Positions 33,565-42,442 are shown, numbered from the stretch's first letter. The stretch: DNA of 44,411 bases from Actinoplanes sp. TBRC 11911 (GCF_012933445.1 NZ_JABBNC010000057.1:1-44411), one strand, 5' to 3'. The notes: generated by a model not told the origin, from the sequence alone. Numbers and translations are program-made.

Positions 33565-33644
33565 TCGAGTACCTCGTCGAATGTGTAGGTGATGGGGGCG
33601 ACCCGGCTCCTGTACGCCCGTCCAGCACAGAAGCGGGCCTGGCG

Positions 33645-34154
33645 TTACCTGTAGATCTGGTTCACCGCGGTCGTGAGGCTGCACGTTCCGAGCTGCGGCC
33701 GCCCGCGGCCCGTCGCACCCGAGAATGTGAGGCACGCGTGCTTACCCCAGCTTTGGAACGCGCCGAAACTCTTCAGCACGTACCTGCCGCTCGTGGGGAA
33801 GATCTCCCACACGTTTCGCGACCCCGTTGTGGTGCAAGAGCTGTAGAGGTACGAGTTGCTGGCGGACCCGCTGACGCCGAGGCACGTACCGCTCTGCCTC
33901 TTCAGGACCCACAGCGTGTGGTCGTTGTAGTAGCCCTCCGTGGTAACTGTCCAGTTGCCGTACTGCGTTGGCGTGGTGGCACAGCTCTTCAGATATAAGT
34001 CTTCGAGCGGGTCGTTGTACGCGTAGACGCACGTGCCGTATTCGGCAGACTTCAGGTCCCGGTAACTGGCAGCCTCGGCCGGTGTTACAAGCGGCAAACC
34101 GGTTCCGAGCAAGACGAACAGAGCCGTCCCTGCTTGGAGAATCCTTTTCAGCAT
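33645..34154 (-). CDS. Secreted ricin-type beta-trefoil-like protein
   Basis: A 169-residue exported protein. Residues 1-29 form a signal peptide (MLKRILQAGTALFVLLG, cleavage after AEA). The mature part has trefoil-type repeats: TCVYAYNDPLEDLYLKSC, TCLGVSGSASNSYLYSSC and ACLTFSGATGRGRPQLGTC, each pairing Cys residues, as in ricin-B lectin-like domains; a QxW is replaced by variants such as YGNWTV. GGGAGGG precedes ATG 34154. It would bind a glycan or another surface ligand. It stands alone between the acyltransferase-like gene and a gene-free stretch. Confidence 0.72.
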   Translation of the reverse strand: MLKRILQAGTALFVLLGTGLPLVTPAEAASYRDLKSAEYGTCVYAYNDPLEDLYLKSCATTPTQYGNWTVTTEGYYNDHTLWVLKRQSGTCLGVSGSASNSYLYSSCTTTGSRNVWEIFPTSGRYVLKSFGAFQSWGKHACLTFSGATGRGRPQLGTCSLTTAVNQIYR

Positions 34155-34660
34155 GCATCCCTCCCCGTGAGGCGAGGCCGTGCTGGCCCTTTTCGCCGGC
34201 CTCCTGTCGTCCGGTCGGCCTGGACCACCGGATTTGTTGTGACCACCTCTGCTTAATTGCCCGAACTGAACCCGGTCAGTTGATGCCGCGTTCTCGCCAC
34301 CGGTCGCTGCAAGCCAGCTGTGTTCATTTGACCTGTGGTGCGGTTCTTGTTCGGGCGCATCCCAGCAATGCGCTCACTAGGCAAGATCCTTACGGATTGG
34401 GACGAACGTGCGCTAGATACGAGCTAATGACTCGCGATGACGACATTTGACTAGCATTGCCGCTTAATGACGACCTTGACCGACGTTGATTGACGAGCTG
34501 TTCTAATGGAGCTTGGCCCAGGTGCCACGAATCGGCTGGCGCTAGCCGGGCGGGCAACGGCGCGATCACCGGTCAGCGCTATGGATCTAGACGCAGTCGA
34601 AGGCGCCATCGTGGCGAGACCAGATGGCGCCCTACCTGCTCGATTTGCGCTAGCCCGAGC
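34155..34660. other. Intergenic
   Basis: No supported gene. It contains the inverted repeat AACTGA-N6-TCAGTT at 34264-34281, an operator-like site about 110 bp upstream of the trefoil protein gene. Confidence 0.4.
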
Positions 34661-35242
34661 TTATGCTGCAGTTGATGACCGTTGATTGAGCGACTCGGCG
34701 ACCGCCGTGGCGTAATGCCTGGCCCAGGCGATGGCGGCGGCGGTCAGTGACGTTTTGGCCGCGTTCGCCGTCAGTGCCACGGCAGGGACCGACGCGCCCA
34801 ACTCGCGTAACAATGCACTTAGCGCCTCGGACGCGGTTTGCTCATGGATCCGAGAGGCCGCTAAAACAACCGGAATCGCGACTGTGCCAGCCAAGGCGTC
34901 GCGAGGAAGTTGGTCGAGAAAGACCTTGAGCAGCCCGGTGTACGTTCCCTTGTACGCGGGACTCGCGACGATCAGCAGGCGTGCCCGGCGCACAGTGGTA
35001 AACGGGTCAGCGTGAGGAACAGACGCGGCTATCGGTTGCGCGGTGAAGCTGACCCCGACTATTTGGCTCAGCTCCAGCACCTCGTGGTTGTGCCCCGACA
35101 CGATCCCCATCGTCGTCAGAGCACTACGAACGGCTTCGGCGAGTGCCCATGTTCGGGAGGACGAATGGGGGCTGCCAACCAGCTCGACGACGCTGGCGTA
35201 CCCCGTTGGCGAAAGCTCTTCGGGCACGCCGACGCGACTCAC
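34661..35242 (-). CDS. NAD(P)H-dependent FMN reductase (SsuE-like)
   Basis: A 193-residue flavodoxin-like reductase. The FMN-phosphate loop is visible as GSPHSSSRTWALAEAV, and the signature SPAYKGTYTGLLKVFLDQLP is typical of SsuE/NADPH-FMN reductases. It supplies reduced flavin to the partner monooxygenase. The start is GTG 35242, which overlaps the monooxygenase TGA (GTGA), so both genes are coupled. The frame is open upstream inside the monooxygenase gene and is a shadow there. Confidence 0.87.
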   Translation of the reverse strand: MSRVGVPEELSPTGYASVVELVGSPHSSSRTWALAEAVRSALTTMGIVSGHNHEVLELSQIVGVSFTAQPIAASVPHADPFTTVRRARLLIVASPAYKGTYTGLLKVFLDQLPRDALAGTVAIPVVLAASRIHEQTASEALSALLRELGASVPAVALTANAAKTSLTAAAIAWARHYATAVAESLNQRSSTAA

Positions 35243-36486
35243 CCGGCCACCACTTCCATGCTGTGGAGGTAAGCGGCTGCTTTCTCGGGGGTCATGAACC
35301 ACTCGACGAAGTCGTTCGGATCGGTGAAGCCGTTCGCGAGCCGGTCTGCGATCGCGGGATACTGGGTAGCCGCGTACAGGACTTGCTGGACATGCGGGGG
35401 CGGCTGAAGCATCAGGTTGGTCCATTCGGTGACCGTTCGCCCGTGTGAGGTCCAAAAGTCGTCGGAGGTCTGTCGCATCCACGGCTCGTCAAATTGCTGG
35501 TCACCATGGGCCACGATGGCTCGCAGATAGTGGTCAGCGCACTTGGCCGCGTTGTTGGCGCCTTGGCCGGTCAACGGATCATTCGTGATGACGACGTCGG
35601 CCATACCGAGCACATGACCGCCACCGGGCAGCGCGGCAACGGCACGACGAACCGTGGGCGCGAAGCGGCCGCGCAGGGTGGCTTTGCCATCGGCAAGCTC
35701 GACGTAGCGACAGCGCTCGTAGACCGAAGGCAAGTGTGCCTTGATCGCATCAAGACTCAGCCCCAGATGCTCGGTAGGGGAAATCCGGCTGGGGCCGGCA
35801 TGCCACCTGTCGAGCGGGGAGTCAGGCACCGCTTCCCAGAAGAGGATGTGGCACGGGCCATTGATGCCGAGTGCCGGGATGACAAACAGCTCGCCGAGCC
35901 CTGGGATCGCGTGCAGTTCGACTTCTGGGCGGTCTGAGCTGGGTTGCAAACCGTGCACGTACGCTGCGGCGAGACCTCGCTGCGGGACCTGATACGGCGA
36001 CCGGCTGGCATCACGTTCAAAGATCGCGGTCAGGTCGCCCCTCCCGGCAGCAACGACTGTCAGGTCGTAGTTTCCACGACTAGCCAGTTGGTCAAGATCT
36101 TGTGCAGTCGCCGGGCTGTAAACGACATGCGCGCCGCGCTGCTCAGCGAGCTCAAGCCACCGCGCCAGCTTCAGCCTTTGGTCGGTGGAGCGCGCCGGAT
36201 GACTCAGAGAGCCTGTCATGCTCAGCGACGGCCCCCCGGCCTGTGAGTGGAGCCCGATTCGGAGTCCTGCGATGGCCGGCGTCTGACTCTCCCAGAGCTC
36301 AAGTCCATATCGGCGCTCGGTGGACAGCGCCGGCTCGAACATCACCTGCGTCGAGGTGGGCCACCCGTGTCGGATTTCGTCTGCGGTTCGGGCCGACATG
36401 ATGGTGACGTCGTAGCCTTCGGCGAGCAGGCCGAGGCCGAGCTGAAGTCCGGATTGGCCGGCTCCGACGATAAGGATGCTGCGCAT
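35239..36486 (-). CDS. StyA-like FAD-dependent monooxygenase (styrene/indole type)
   Basis: A 415-residue two-component flavin monooxygenase, the usual StyA length. It begins with the FAD-binding VGAGQSGLQLGLGLL and continues with the StyA-like ADEIRHGWPTSTQVMFEPAL, WESQTPAIAGLRI, and FAPTVRRAVAALPGGGHVLG, then the DPLTGQGANNAAKCADHYL segment that completes the FAD site. Such enzymes epoxidise styrene, oxidise indole to indigo or make sulfoxides. ATG 36486 has TTAGGAG upstream. The reductase partner follows with a 4-nt overlap. The LuxR-type regulator is divergent, 130 bp away. No styrene degradation genes are near, so its true substrate may be an aromatic metabolite. Confidence 0.88.
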   Translation of the reverse strand: MRSILIVGAGQSGLQLGLGLLAEGYDVTIMSARTADEIRHGWPTSTQVMFEPALSTERRYGLELWESQTPAIAGLRIGLHSQAGGPSLSMTGSLSHPARSTDQRLKLARWLELAEQRGAHVVYSPATAQDLDQLASRGNYDLTVVAAGRGDLTAIFERDASRSPYQVPQRGLAAAYVHGLQPSSDRPEVELHAIPGLGELFVIPALGINGPCHILFWEAVPDSPLDRWHAGPSRISPTEHLGLSLDAIKAHLPSVYERCRYVELADGKATLRGRFAPTVRRAVAALPGGGHVLGMADVVITNDPLTGQGANNAAKCADHYLRAIVAHGDQQFDEPWMRQTSDDFWTSHGRTVTEWTNLMLQPPPHVQQVLYAATQYPAIADRLANGFTDPNDFVEWFMTPEKAAAYLHSMEVVAG

Positions 36487-36616
36487 GGTGGCTCCTAAAG
36501 CCTTACGGGCGGCGGGATCGGCTGTGAGGAGTCTCGCCGACTTGCGCGACAGTCCGCATCGGCGCAACCACGTACGGTGCCCCCACCGTCTACGCGATTC
36601 CCTGTAGCCTGCGCTC

Positions 36617-38926
36617 GTGATCATCGACATCCATGGAAATCTGCCGCGGGATGACATGGTGCCGTTCATCGGCCGTGACGACGAGCTGAAGACTGCGGTT
36701 GGGGTGCTCAAGTCCTTGCCGTTGATCACCCTCACGGGTCCCGGTGGAGTCGGCAAGACACGACTCGCGCTGCGAATCGCTAACGAGCTGCGCGGCTCTG
36801 CCGCCCGCGACGGGGCATGGATCGTCGAGATCGCAAAGCTGGACGGGCGAGTCGATCACTCACTCGATCGGCTCTCCGCACACGTGGCCCTTGCGCTCGG
36901 CATCCGCAACCATGGCACGTCCGACTGGGACGCTGTAGTCAACCGGCTTCGGAATCGGCGAGTGCTGTTGATCATCGACAGCTGCGAGTATCAAATCTCA
37001 GAGATCCGCACACTGGTCGCCAAGCTACTACGGGCGTGCCGAGAGATGCGGATCGTTGCGACCTCGCGTCAACCGCTTGGCGTCGACGGTGAGCGGATCC
37101 TTGTTGTTCCCCCGTTGTCAATCGCCGCCTCGGTACAGCTGTTCCTGCAAACGGCGGAGGCGAACGGCGCCAACGTCCCGGCTGTCGCCCACCTCAGCAC
37201 CTTGGAGGCCCTCGGCAAACAGCTTGACGGTCTGCCGGCAGCCATCATCCTGGCAGCCGGCCGCGCTCGGACGCTATCGCCGCAGGACCTCATGGAACGT
37301 CTATCCGACAGGTTCAGCCTGTTGACGGATACGGTCCGTCAGGTCGATGAACGCCATTCCGCCCTCGCCCGCGTCGTCGACCTGAGCTACGACATGTGCA
37401 CTGCCGAAGAACAGCTCGTCTGGGCCCGGGCATCCGTATTCGCCGGCTCTTGGAACCTCGCCGCAGCCGAGGAGGTTACTAGCGGAGCCGGAATCGAGAT
37501 GAGTCAAGTCGTCAATATTATTGCTGGGCTTGTCGACAAGTCTGTGATCACCGTCGACACCAACTCGAGCCTCGCTCGGTACGCGATGCTCAACACCCTG
37601 CGCGAGTACGGCAAGGCAAAGCTCGACGAGTCCGGCGACACGTTGCGTGTCCAGGACCGCCACAGCGCCTACTACCGGCGTTACCTGAGGCGAGCCGCCG
37701 CGGCGTGGCCGAGTCGGCAGGAGCTGGAGACGATGGCACAGGTACGCGGGGAGCTACCCGACATTCTCAACGCCATCGACCACGCTTGCGCCGTCAATGA
37801 CCATGAGACCGCTCGAGCCTTGTCCCGCGACTTCGTACGGACACGAACTCCGTTCTTTTGGGGCTTTCTTGGCGTCAGCGCCCAGCAACTCGACCGCGTA
37901 CTCAATGCCTCCGTGGCCAATACGCCCGCAGCAGCCAACGACATCGCGGCAACCGCGGCCGCCGCAGCGTGGATCGCGGCAACCCAAGGCCGCGAGCATG
38001 ACGCGCAATCCCTTCTCGGGCGGGCCGATTCGGTGCTGCGGCAGCACCAGTTGAGCACCATCGCGCCCGTCCTTTTCGCGCGCGGCGGTAGCGAGGCGCT
38101 CCTGACCGGCAGCCGCGAGGCCATCGGCCTGCTCGCGGCAGCGCGCGACCTTTTCGCCGGGCCCGACTCCGCCGGCGACCGTCGCATGGCCGTCATGATG
38201 TGGGCTATCGCCAACGGCTTCGCCAACGAACCAGCATTGGCCGTTCAGGCGTGTGAGAAATACCTGGCCGAAGCCGAGAGCAGCGAAGCACCATGGGACA
38301 TCTCGTGGGCAACGTGGGCCTCCGCGCTTGCAGCCCTACACCGGAACGACCACGATCGGGCCACTGCGTTCATACATCGCTGCCTCGCCCTGCAACGCGA
38401 CATGGACGACCAGTGGGGGCAAACCTGGAGCATCGAGCTGTGCGCTTGGGTCATCGCGGCAGGTCTCGACAACGCCAAAGACTCGGTCGGCCAGGCGAGA
38501 CGCGCGGCGTGGCTCCTCGGCGCCGCTCATGCGCGCCAGCAGCGACTCGGAGTCGTCCTATCCGGCCTCCGCCCGCTGGCCCTGGGCCATAGGAACGCGA
38601 ACCTTCGCATCTCCGAGTACCTGGACGAGGTGACACTTGCGGAAGAGTTTGCCGCAGGGGTCAACGGCCATGGCGAAGCTATCAAGATCGCTCTTGACGA
38701 GCAGACACCCCGCCGACCGACCGCTGCCGATGGTCTCGACGGGCTCACTGCGCGAGAGCGCCAGGTCGCCGAGCTAATCGCCAGAGGCAACACCAAGAGC
38801 CACGAGATCGCACGTACGCTTCGGATCAGTCACCGAACAGTCGACACCCACGTCAACCACATCCTCGAGAAGCTGGACCTAGGCAACCGAGCCGAGGTCG
38901 CGGCTTGGATGGCGAAACGGATGTGA
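36617..38926 (+). CDS. LuxR-family regulator with N-terminal NB-ARC-type ATPase
   Basis: A 769-residue regulator. The ATPase begins with FIGRDDELK, Walker A GPGGVGKT (41-48) and Walker B RVLLIIDSCEY (D121), then the ATSRQPLGVDGE sensor and GLPAAIILAAGRA of the AfsR/LAL-like STAND group. A helical repeat middle follows (about 350-690). The C-terminal LuxR HTH (about 712-768) reads LTARERQVAELIARGN and HRTVDTHVNHILEKL. GTG 36617 has no Shine-Dalgarno, while TAGCCT ends six bases before it, so a leaderless start is likely. It is divergent from the StyA-like gene and probably controls it. The ligand is unknown. Confidence 0.85.
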   Translation: MIIDIHGNLPRDDMVPFIGRDDELKTAVGVLKSLPLITLTGPGGVGKTRLALRIANELRGSAARDGAWIVEIAKLDGRVDHSLDRLSAHVALALGIRNHGTSDWDAVVNRLRNRRVLLIIDSCEYQISEIRTLVAKLLRACREMRIVATSRQPLGVDGERILVVPPLSIAASVQLFLQTAEANGANVPAVAHLSTLEALGKQLDGLPAAIILAAGRARTLSPQDLMERLSDRFSLLTDTVRQVDERHSALARVVDLSYDMCTAEEQLVWARASVFAGSWNLAAAEEVTSGAGIEMSQVVNIIAGLVDKSVITVDTNSSLARYAMLNTLREYGKAKLDESGDTLRVQDRHSAYYRRYLRRAAAAWPSRQELETMAQVRGELPDILNAIDHACAVNDHETARALSRDFVRTRTPFFWGFLGVSAQQLDRVLNASVANTPAAANDIAATAAAAAWIAATQGREHDAQSLLGRADSVLRQHQLSTIAPVLFARGGSEALLTGSREAIGLLAAARDLFAGPDSAGDRRMAVMMWAIANGFANEPALAVQACEKYLAEAESSEAPWDISWATWASALAALHRNDHDRATAFIHRCLALQRDMDDQWGQTWSIELCAWVIAAGLDNAKDSVGQARRAAWLLGAAHARQQRLGVVLSGLRPLALGHRNANLRISEYLDEVTLAEEFAAGVNGHGEAIKIALDEQTPRRPTAADGLDGLTARERQVAELIARGNTKSHEIARTLRISHRTVDTHVNHILEKLDLGNRAEVAAWMAKRM

Positions 38927-39359
38927 ACGTAATGACCTGTTCAGCCTAAGAACGGAGCTGCTGGCACTGGGTACCACCGACCGATGGCCTGCTGTGGGAG
39001 ATGGCAGCGCCGACCTGCGTGCACCAGTGCGTTGGTCGCCGTCGATATCGCCATTGCGTAGACCGCCTCAGGGACTACGTAGACCCCGATAATCGATCTA
39101 CGTAGATGACCCGATGTGGCTTAGCTGAGGATGGGGAAGACTGCGGGCGCCCGAGGACGCGATACGCCTTGTTGCCACCGCATCGACGGTGCGAACGCCC
39201 GCGGGACGGTAGGCACACATCAGACGATGCCTCGGCGACCCCGAGCGTCGGCCGGCTACCTCGTATGACGGCACCACGCCACAACCCACCGGCAGACCAC
39301 AACGAGTTCCAGGATTGGCCCGCCGTGGTGAATTGCGATTCATGCACGGAGGAGCGACG
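38927..39359. other. Intergenic with paired palindromes
   Basis: No supported gene. See the two CTACGTAG sites at 39075-39105. Confidence 0.4.
39075..39105. promoter_or_regulatory. Paired CTACGTAG palindromes
   Basis: CTACGTAG at 39075-39082 and again at 39098-39105, 23 bp centre to centre, about two helical turns. Flanks A/T-CTACGTAG-A extend each palindrome. They lie about 260 bp before the small XRE gene and resemble a double operator for a dimeric regulator. Confidence 0.45.
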
Positions 39360-39746
39360 GTGAAGCCTGGCGTCACGGATGATCGACCGGAACTGCCTAC
39401 GACGGAATCCAACACTAACGGCAGCGCAAACCAAGCCCACACGCCCGATAGCGGAGCCGAACCCGACGACACGCTTTGGGAAAACCTCTCGGTTGGCGAG
39501 CGGATCCAAGCCGAGCGGGACATGCATGGGTGGACCTTGCTGCGGCTAGCAGCACAGATACAGATAGTTGCCAAGGAGGATCTCATCGTAACCGCGGCGC
39601 TTTCATCGCTGACATCGATGTTGAGTCGCTATGAACACAACCACGCAGTACCCAACGAAAACACAAGGCGCCTCATCGCCAAAGCACTCGGCGTTACGGT
39701 CGAGCACCTCGGCATGACGCAGAAGCCCTACTGGCGCATGAGGTAG
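39360..39746 (+). CDS. Small XRE-family DNA-binding protein
   Basis: A 128-residue protein with a disordered acidic N-terminus (1-45) and a C-terminal Cro/C1 HTH (about 50-120): VGERIQAERDMHGWTLLRLAA, then a longer loop (IQIVAKEDLIVTAALSS), SMLSRYEHNHAVPNENTRRLIAKALGV. GGAGGAG at 39348-39354 precedes GTG 39360 and decides the start; the upstream ATG is less well placed. Its 3' end overlaps a small antisense frame by 19 bases. The target may be the paired CTACGTAG sites upstream (inference). Confidence 0.72.
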   Translation: MKPGVTDDRPELPTTESNTNGSANQAHTPDSGAEPDDTLWENLSVGERIQAERDMHGWTLLRLAAQIQIVAKEDLIVTAALSSLTSMLSRYEHNHAVPNENTRRLIAKALGVTVEHLGMTQKPYWRMR

Positions 39747-39910
39747 GCCGCGGAGCGCCGCTCCATCGAGACCAGAGCGCCGACGGCGGCGACCGCGCAG
39801 TGATACTCGCACACGCAGCCGGACTTCGTCTCGGGGAAGTTGATCTGCACCAACTTCGGCTTGGGCGGATACGTCCCCATCTTGTCGTTGATCGATACAT
39901 GCGCATACAT
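39728..39910 (-). CDS. Possible small cysteine-containing protein, antisense overlap
   Basis: A 60-residue frame from ATG 39910 in which almost all third codon positions are G or C, much more than chance, so it may be real. The N-terminal part is charged (YAHVSINDKMGTYPPKPKLV), followed by a Cys cluster SGCVCEYHC and the hydrophobic AVAAVGALV. No Shine-Dalgarno or family is recognised; its end overlaps the XRE gene. It could be a small secreted or modified peptide, or the leftover of a larger gene. Confidence 0.35.
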   Translation of the reverse strand: MYAHVSINDKMGTYPPKPKLVQINFPETKSGCVCEYHCAVAAVGALVSMERRSAAYLMRQ

Positions 39911-40017
39911 TACGAGGGTCTGAGTCACGGCGGGGGTCTGATGTGCTACTTCAGTTCCGAGATGGGATGCGGTTGGCGCACACGGTTGCTCGCATGCGAA
40001 ACGGGATGGAGCACACG

Positions 40018-40581
40018 ATGCGTAGACGTCTGGCACTCGCGCTTGCCTTGCTGATCGGGTCACTGACCGGAGGTGTGGCTCTACAGCCTGGCGCAGCCGA
40101 CGCCGCCACCTGCCTGTCGCCGGTGTACGCCTTCTATTCGAACGGCACCGGAAAATACGTGACGACCGAGACCACGTACGGCGGAAGCGACAACGGAATG
40201 CTCCGGGCGGCTCACACATGGACCGGAGGCCTGAACCAGTTGTTCAGGTTCTGCCGCACCGGAAGTGTCGTCAACATCGGGGCATTCCGTTCACTGGCGA
40301 ACGACCTTTACGTGACCGCCGAGATAACCAAGACGGACACCAACTACGGCATGCTGAGGGCGCGGTCGACAACCATCGGGGGCTGGGAGACGTTCACCGT
40401 CTTCGGGGACTGGCCGGAGGTCTCCACCGCCGATGTCAACCTTTACTCCAACGCCAACAGCAGGTACGTCGCCACCGAAGTGAACTATCCGGGGAACCGG
40501 GACGGAATGCTTCGCGCTCGTACCAGTGGTGCGACCGGAGGGTGGGAGACCTACCGCATCATCTGCATCTCGGGCTGCTAG
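40018..40581 (+). CDS. Secreted fascin-like beta-trefoil protein
   Basis: A 187-residue exported protein. Residues 1-29 are a signal peptide (MRRRLALALALLIGSL, cleavage after ADA). The mature part has fascin-like repeats, YVTTETTYGGSDNGMLRA, YVTAEITKTDTNYGMLRAR and YVATEVNYPGNRDGMLRAR, each ending near GGWETF or GGWETY. Three repeats make one beta-trefoil. Terminal Cys residues at both ends may pair. GGAG precedes the ATG. It likely binds a polysaccharide or other surface ligand; activity is unknown. Confidence 0.78.
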   Translation: MRRRLALALALLIGSLTGGVALQPGAADAATCLSPVYAFYSNGTGKYVTTETTYGGSDNGMLRAAHTWTGGLNQLFRFCRTGSVVNIGAFRSLANDLYVTAEITKTDTNYGMLRARSTTIGGWETFTVFGDWPEVSTADVNLYSNANSRYVATEVNYPGNRDGMLRARTSGATGGWETYRIICISGC

Positions 40582-40730
40582 CCCCCGCGATCAGCTCCGG
40601 CGGATCTCAGCGCTGCGCCTGGACCAGTCCCGAGCCCGAGTCACTCCGATCGCTCGGGTTCGGGGGTTCGGTCCAGGATTGCCCTTCCGACCAGTCGGGC
40701 GTCCAGCGTTCGGATCGACGCCGCCGGATT

Positions 40731-40771
40731 GTCCACACGCAGCGGCTCCAGCCACAGCGCGGCGACGTCGG
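40731..40771. repeat. Dispersed 41-bp repeat, copy 2
   Basis: Same strand as, and 37 of 41 identical to, 19806-19846. No intact gene is seen around this copy. Both may be remains of one integrase-type gene family. Confidence 0.6.
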
Positions 40772-40802
40772 CGCACGGGTGGCGTGCCCATTCGCGTCCG
40801 CT

Positions 40803-40829
40803 GCACCTTCAGTACGGCTCTGAAGGTGC
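40803..40829. terminator. Perfect 10-bp hairpin
   Basis: GCACCTTCAG, 7-base loop, CTGAAGGTGC. About 220 bp after the fascin-like gene stop; it may end its transcript. Confidence 0.4.
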
Positions 40830-41037
40830 GGAGATTCCGAATGTACTATTCTGAAGCCGTAGCCGAAAGTCCGATGTCCAGAGCAACCGGGCTTTCGGCT
40901 TCTCGCTCGCTACAAGGCCCGCGGAAGATCCAGCTCTGACCAACTCTTGCTTGCGTTTTCAGGCGCATATCATATTGCTAGTGGTTCAGCACGGTGAGCG
41001 TTGGTCGCCAATTCGTTCACGGAAGCGGCCGGCAACC

Positions 41038-41172
41038 CTATCTGCTATGACTCCTCGGCTCTTGGATCGGGACCAACGGAAGCTCGACTTCCGTCAAGTG
41101 ATCGGCGTTAACCATGTCGACCTCGCCAACCACGGTAACGATGACCGCCTTGCCGAACGGGCGCCAGGTCAC
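41038..41172 (-). pseudogene. STAS-domain (anti-sigma antagonist) remnant
   Basis: A 44-codon minus frame reading VTWRPFGKAVIVTVVGEVDM, then VNADHL, matches the first strands of STAS proteins (hydrophobic strand, GEVD, then a helix). After this it degenerates and stops. The phosphorylatable Ser region and the rest of the fold are missing. Confidence 0.4.
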
Positions 41173-41599
41173 CCTAAAGCACGGATCGCTGCCGCGTAGA
41201 TCACCGTGTTGCCCGCGCCTCTAAAGCTCCCTAGGTCGCCGGACCTCGCGGGGCGCTTCTCGCTACCACAGGGTGGTTTGCGTCGATCGCGCGGTGGCCC
41301 CTCCTCGCCGGGGAGTCGGCTACCCGAAGATTGCCGGAGGCGAACGTCACCGCGAAGCGCACGACCGTCGGAGTAATCCGTCATGCCCCGAGTATGGGGT
41401 GACACGGATCGTGCGATCCCCGGCCGGTCGTACGGAGCCACACGTAGCCCCAAGGCACCTACACCCGTGAAGCGGCGTCGCCGGCCAAACGAGCGTTACG
41501 TGTCGCTGCCCTGCGCTCCCGTGCGGGGTTCGAATCGGGCCTCGGACACGACCTATCCGCATAGGGGCCCTGGCGAATCTGCGTATAATCAAGTGTCGG
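41173..41599. other. Intergenic before the IS21 element
   Basis: No supported gene on either strand. Confidence 0.4.
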
Positions 41600-41644
41600 C
41601 GCTCGCGTAATTCCCCGGGGTTTGGCTCAGGTAATTGCCCAGGT
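41600..41644. repeat. IS21 left terminal repeats L1 and L2
   Basis: Two direct copies of the terminal site (41601-41620 and 41625-41644), differing at a few bases, spaced 24 bp apart. The transposase IstA is expected to bind them. Confidence 0.7.
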
Positions 41645-41665
41645 GGTGGTCCTCGGGTTGTAGTT

Positions 41666-42442
41666 CTACTTGGTGGTTGTGGTGGTTGTCGACCCGGCGG
41701 AGCCGGGTCGTTTGTTGGGTCGGTAGCTGGGTCCGTTCATGAAGATCTGGTGGCTGGTGTTGATGAGCCGGTCGAGCAGGGATTCCGCGACGACGGGGTT
41801 GGGGAACAGGGGATACCAGTCGGCGGGTGAGCGGTTGGAGGTGGCGATTAGTGATCGGCCGTTCTGGGCGCGTTCGCTGATGAGTTCGTAGAGGTCGTCG
41901 GCTTGTTGGGCGGTGAGTTCGCGCATGGCGAAGTCGTCGAGGATGAGCAGGGCGGGCCGGGTGAGCTCGGCGAGGCGGCGGGGCCAGGTGCGGTCGGCGT
42001 GGCCGCCGGCGAGGTCGGCCAGAGCGCGGCTGGTTTTGAGGTAGCGGACGTCGGCGCCGTGGCGGACGGCGAGGTGCCCGAGGGCTTGAGCGATGTGGGT
42101 TTTCCCGACGCCGACGGGGCCGTGCAGGATGACCGATTCCCCGGCGTGCAGCCAGCGCAGTGCGGCGAGGTCACGGATTTGCGCGGCGGGCAGTTTCGGG
42201 CTGGCGGTGAAGTCGAACTCTTCCAGGGTGGCGGCTTGTTCGAAGCGGGCTCGGTGCAGCCGGCGTTGGATGCTCATGGTGTCGCGGCGGCTGATTTCGT
42301 CGTGGCAGAGGACTTGCAGGAATTCGAGGTGGCCGAGTTCCCCGGCTTGGGCCTGGGCCAGTCGGGCGTCGAGGGTGTGCAGCATGCCGGACAGTTTCAG
42401 CGTGCGCAGGCTCTCGCGCAGGGCGTTATCGATGATGGTCAC
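41666..42442 (-). CDS. istB: IS21 helper ATPase IstB
   Basis: A 258-residue DnaC/DnaA-like AAA+ ATPase that assembles on target DNA and activates the transposase. Walker A GPVGVGKT (108-115) and Walker B ALLILDDFAMRE are intact, followed by a sensor region IATSNRSPADWYPLF. The C-terminal tail ends in Thr residues. GTG 42442 overlaps the stop of the upstream 70-residue frame (GTGA). Confidence 0.92.
   Translation of the reverse strand: MTIIDNALRESLRTLKLSGMLHTLDARLAQAQAGELGHLEFLQVLCHDEISRRDTMSIQRRLHRARFEQAATLEEFDFTASPKLPAAQIRDLAALRWLHAGESVILHGPVGVGKTHIAQALGHLAVRHGADVRYLKTSRALADLAGGHADRTWPRRLAELTRPALLILDDFAMRELTAQQADDLYELISERAQNGRSLIATSNRSPADWYPLFPNPVVAESLLDRLINTSHQIFMNGPSYRPNKRPGSAGSTTTTTTK

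Larger units (their letters stand above)
40582..41037. other. Intergenic with repeats and hairpins
   Basis: No intact gene; contains a dispersed repeat copy, a perfect hairpin, and AGCCGAAAG...CTTTCGGCT (40861-40900). Confidence 0.4.

Noticed and set aside
36102..36401. Plus-strand frames opposite the StyA-like gene
   Set aside because: Shadows; the minus strand has the FAD motif, standard length and ribosome site.
41519..41545. tRNA-like GGGGTTCGAATC
   Set aside because: Looks like a T-loop, but the five bases on each side cannot pair and no acceptor, D or anticodon stem fits.
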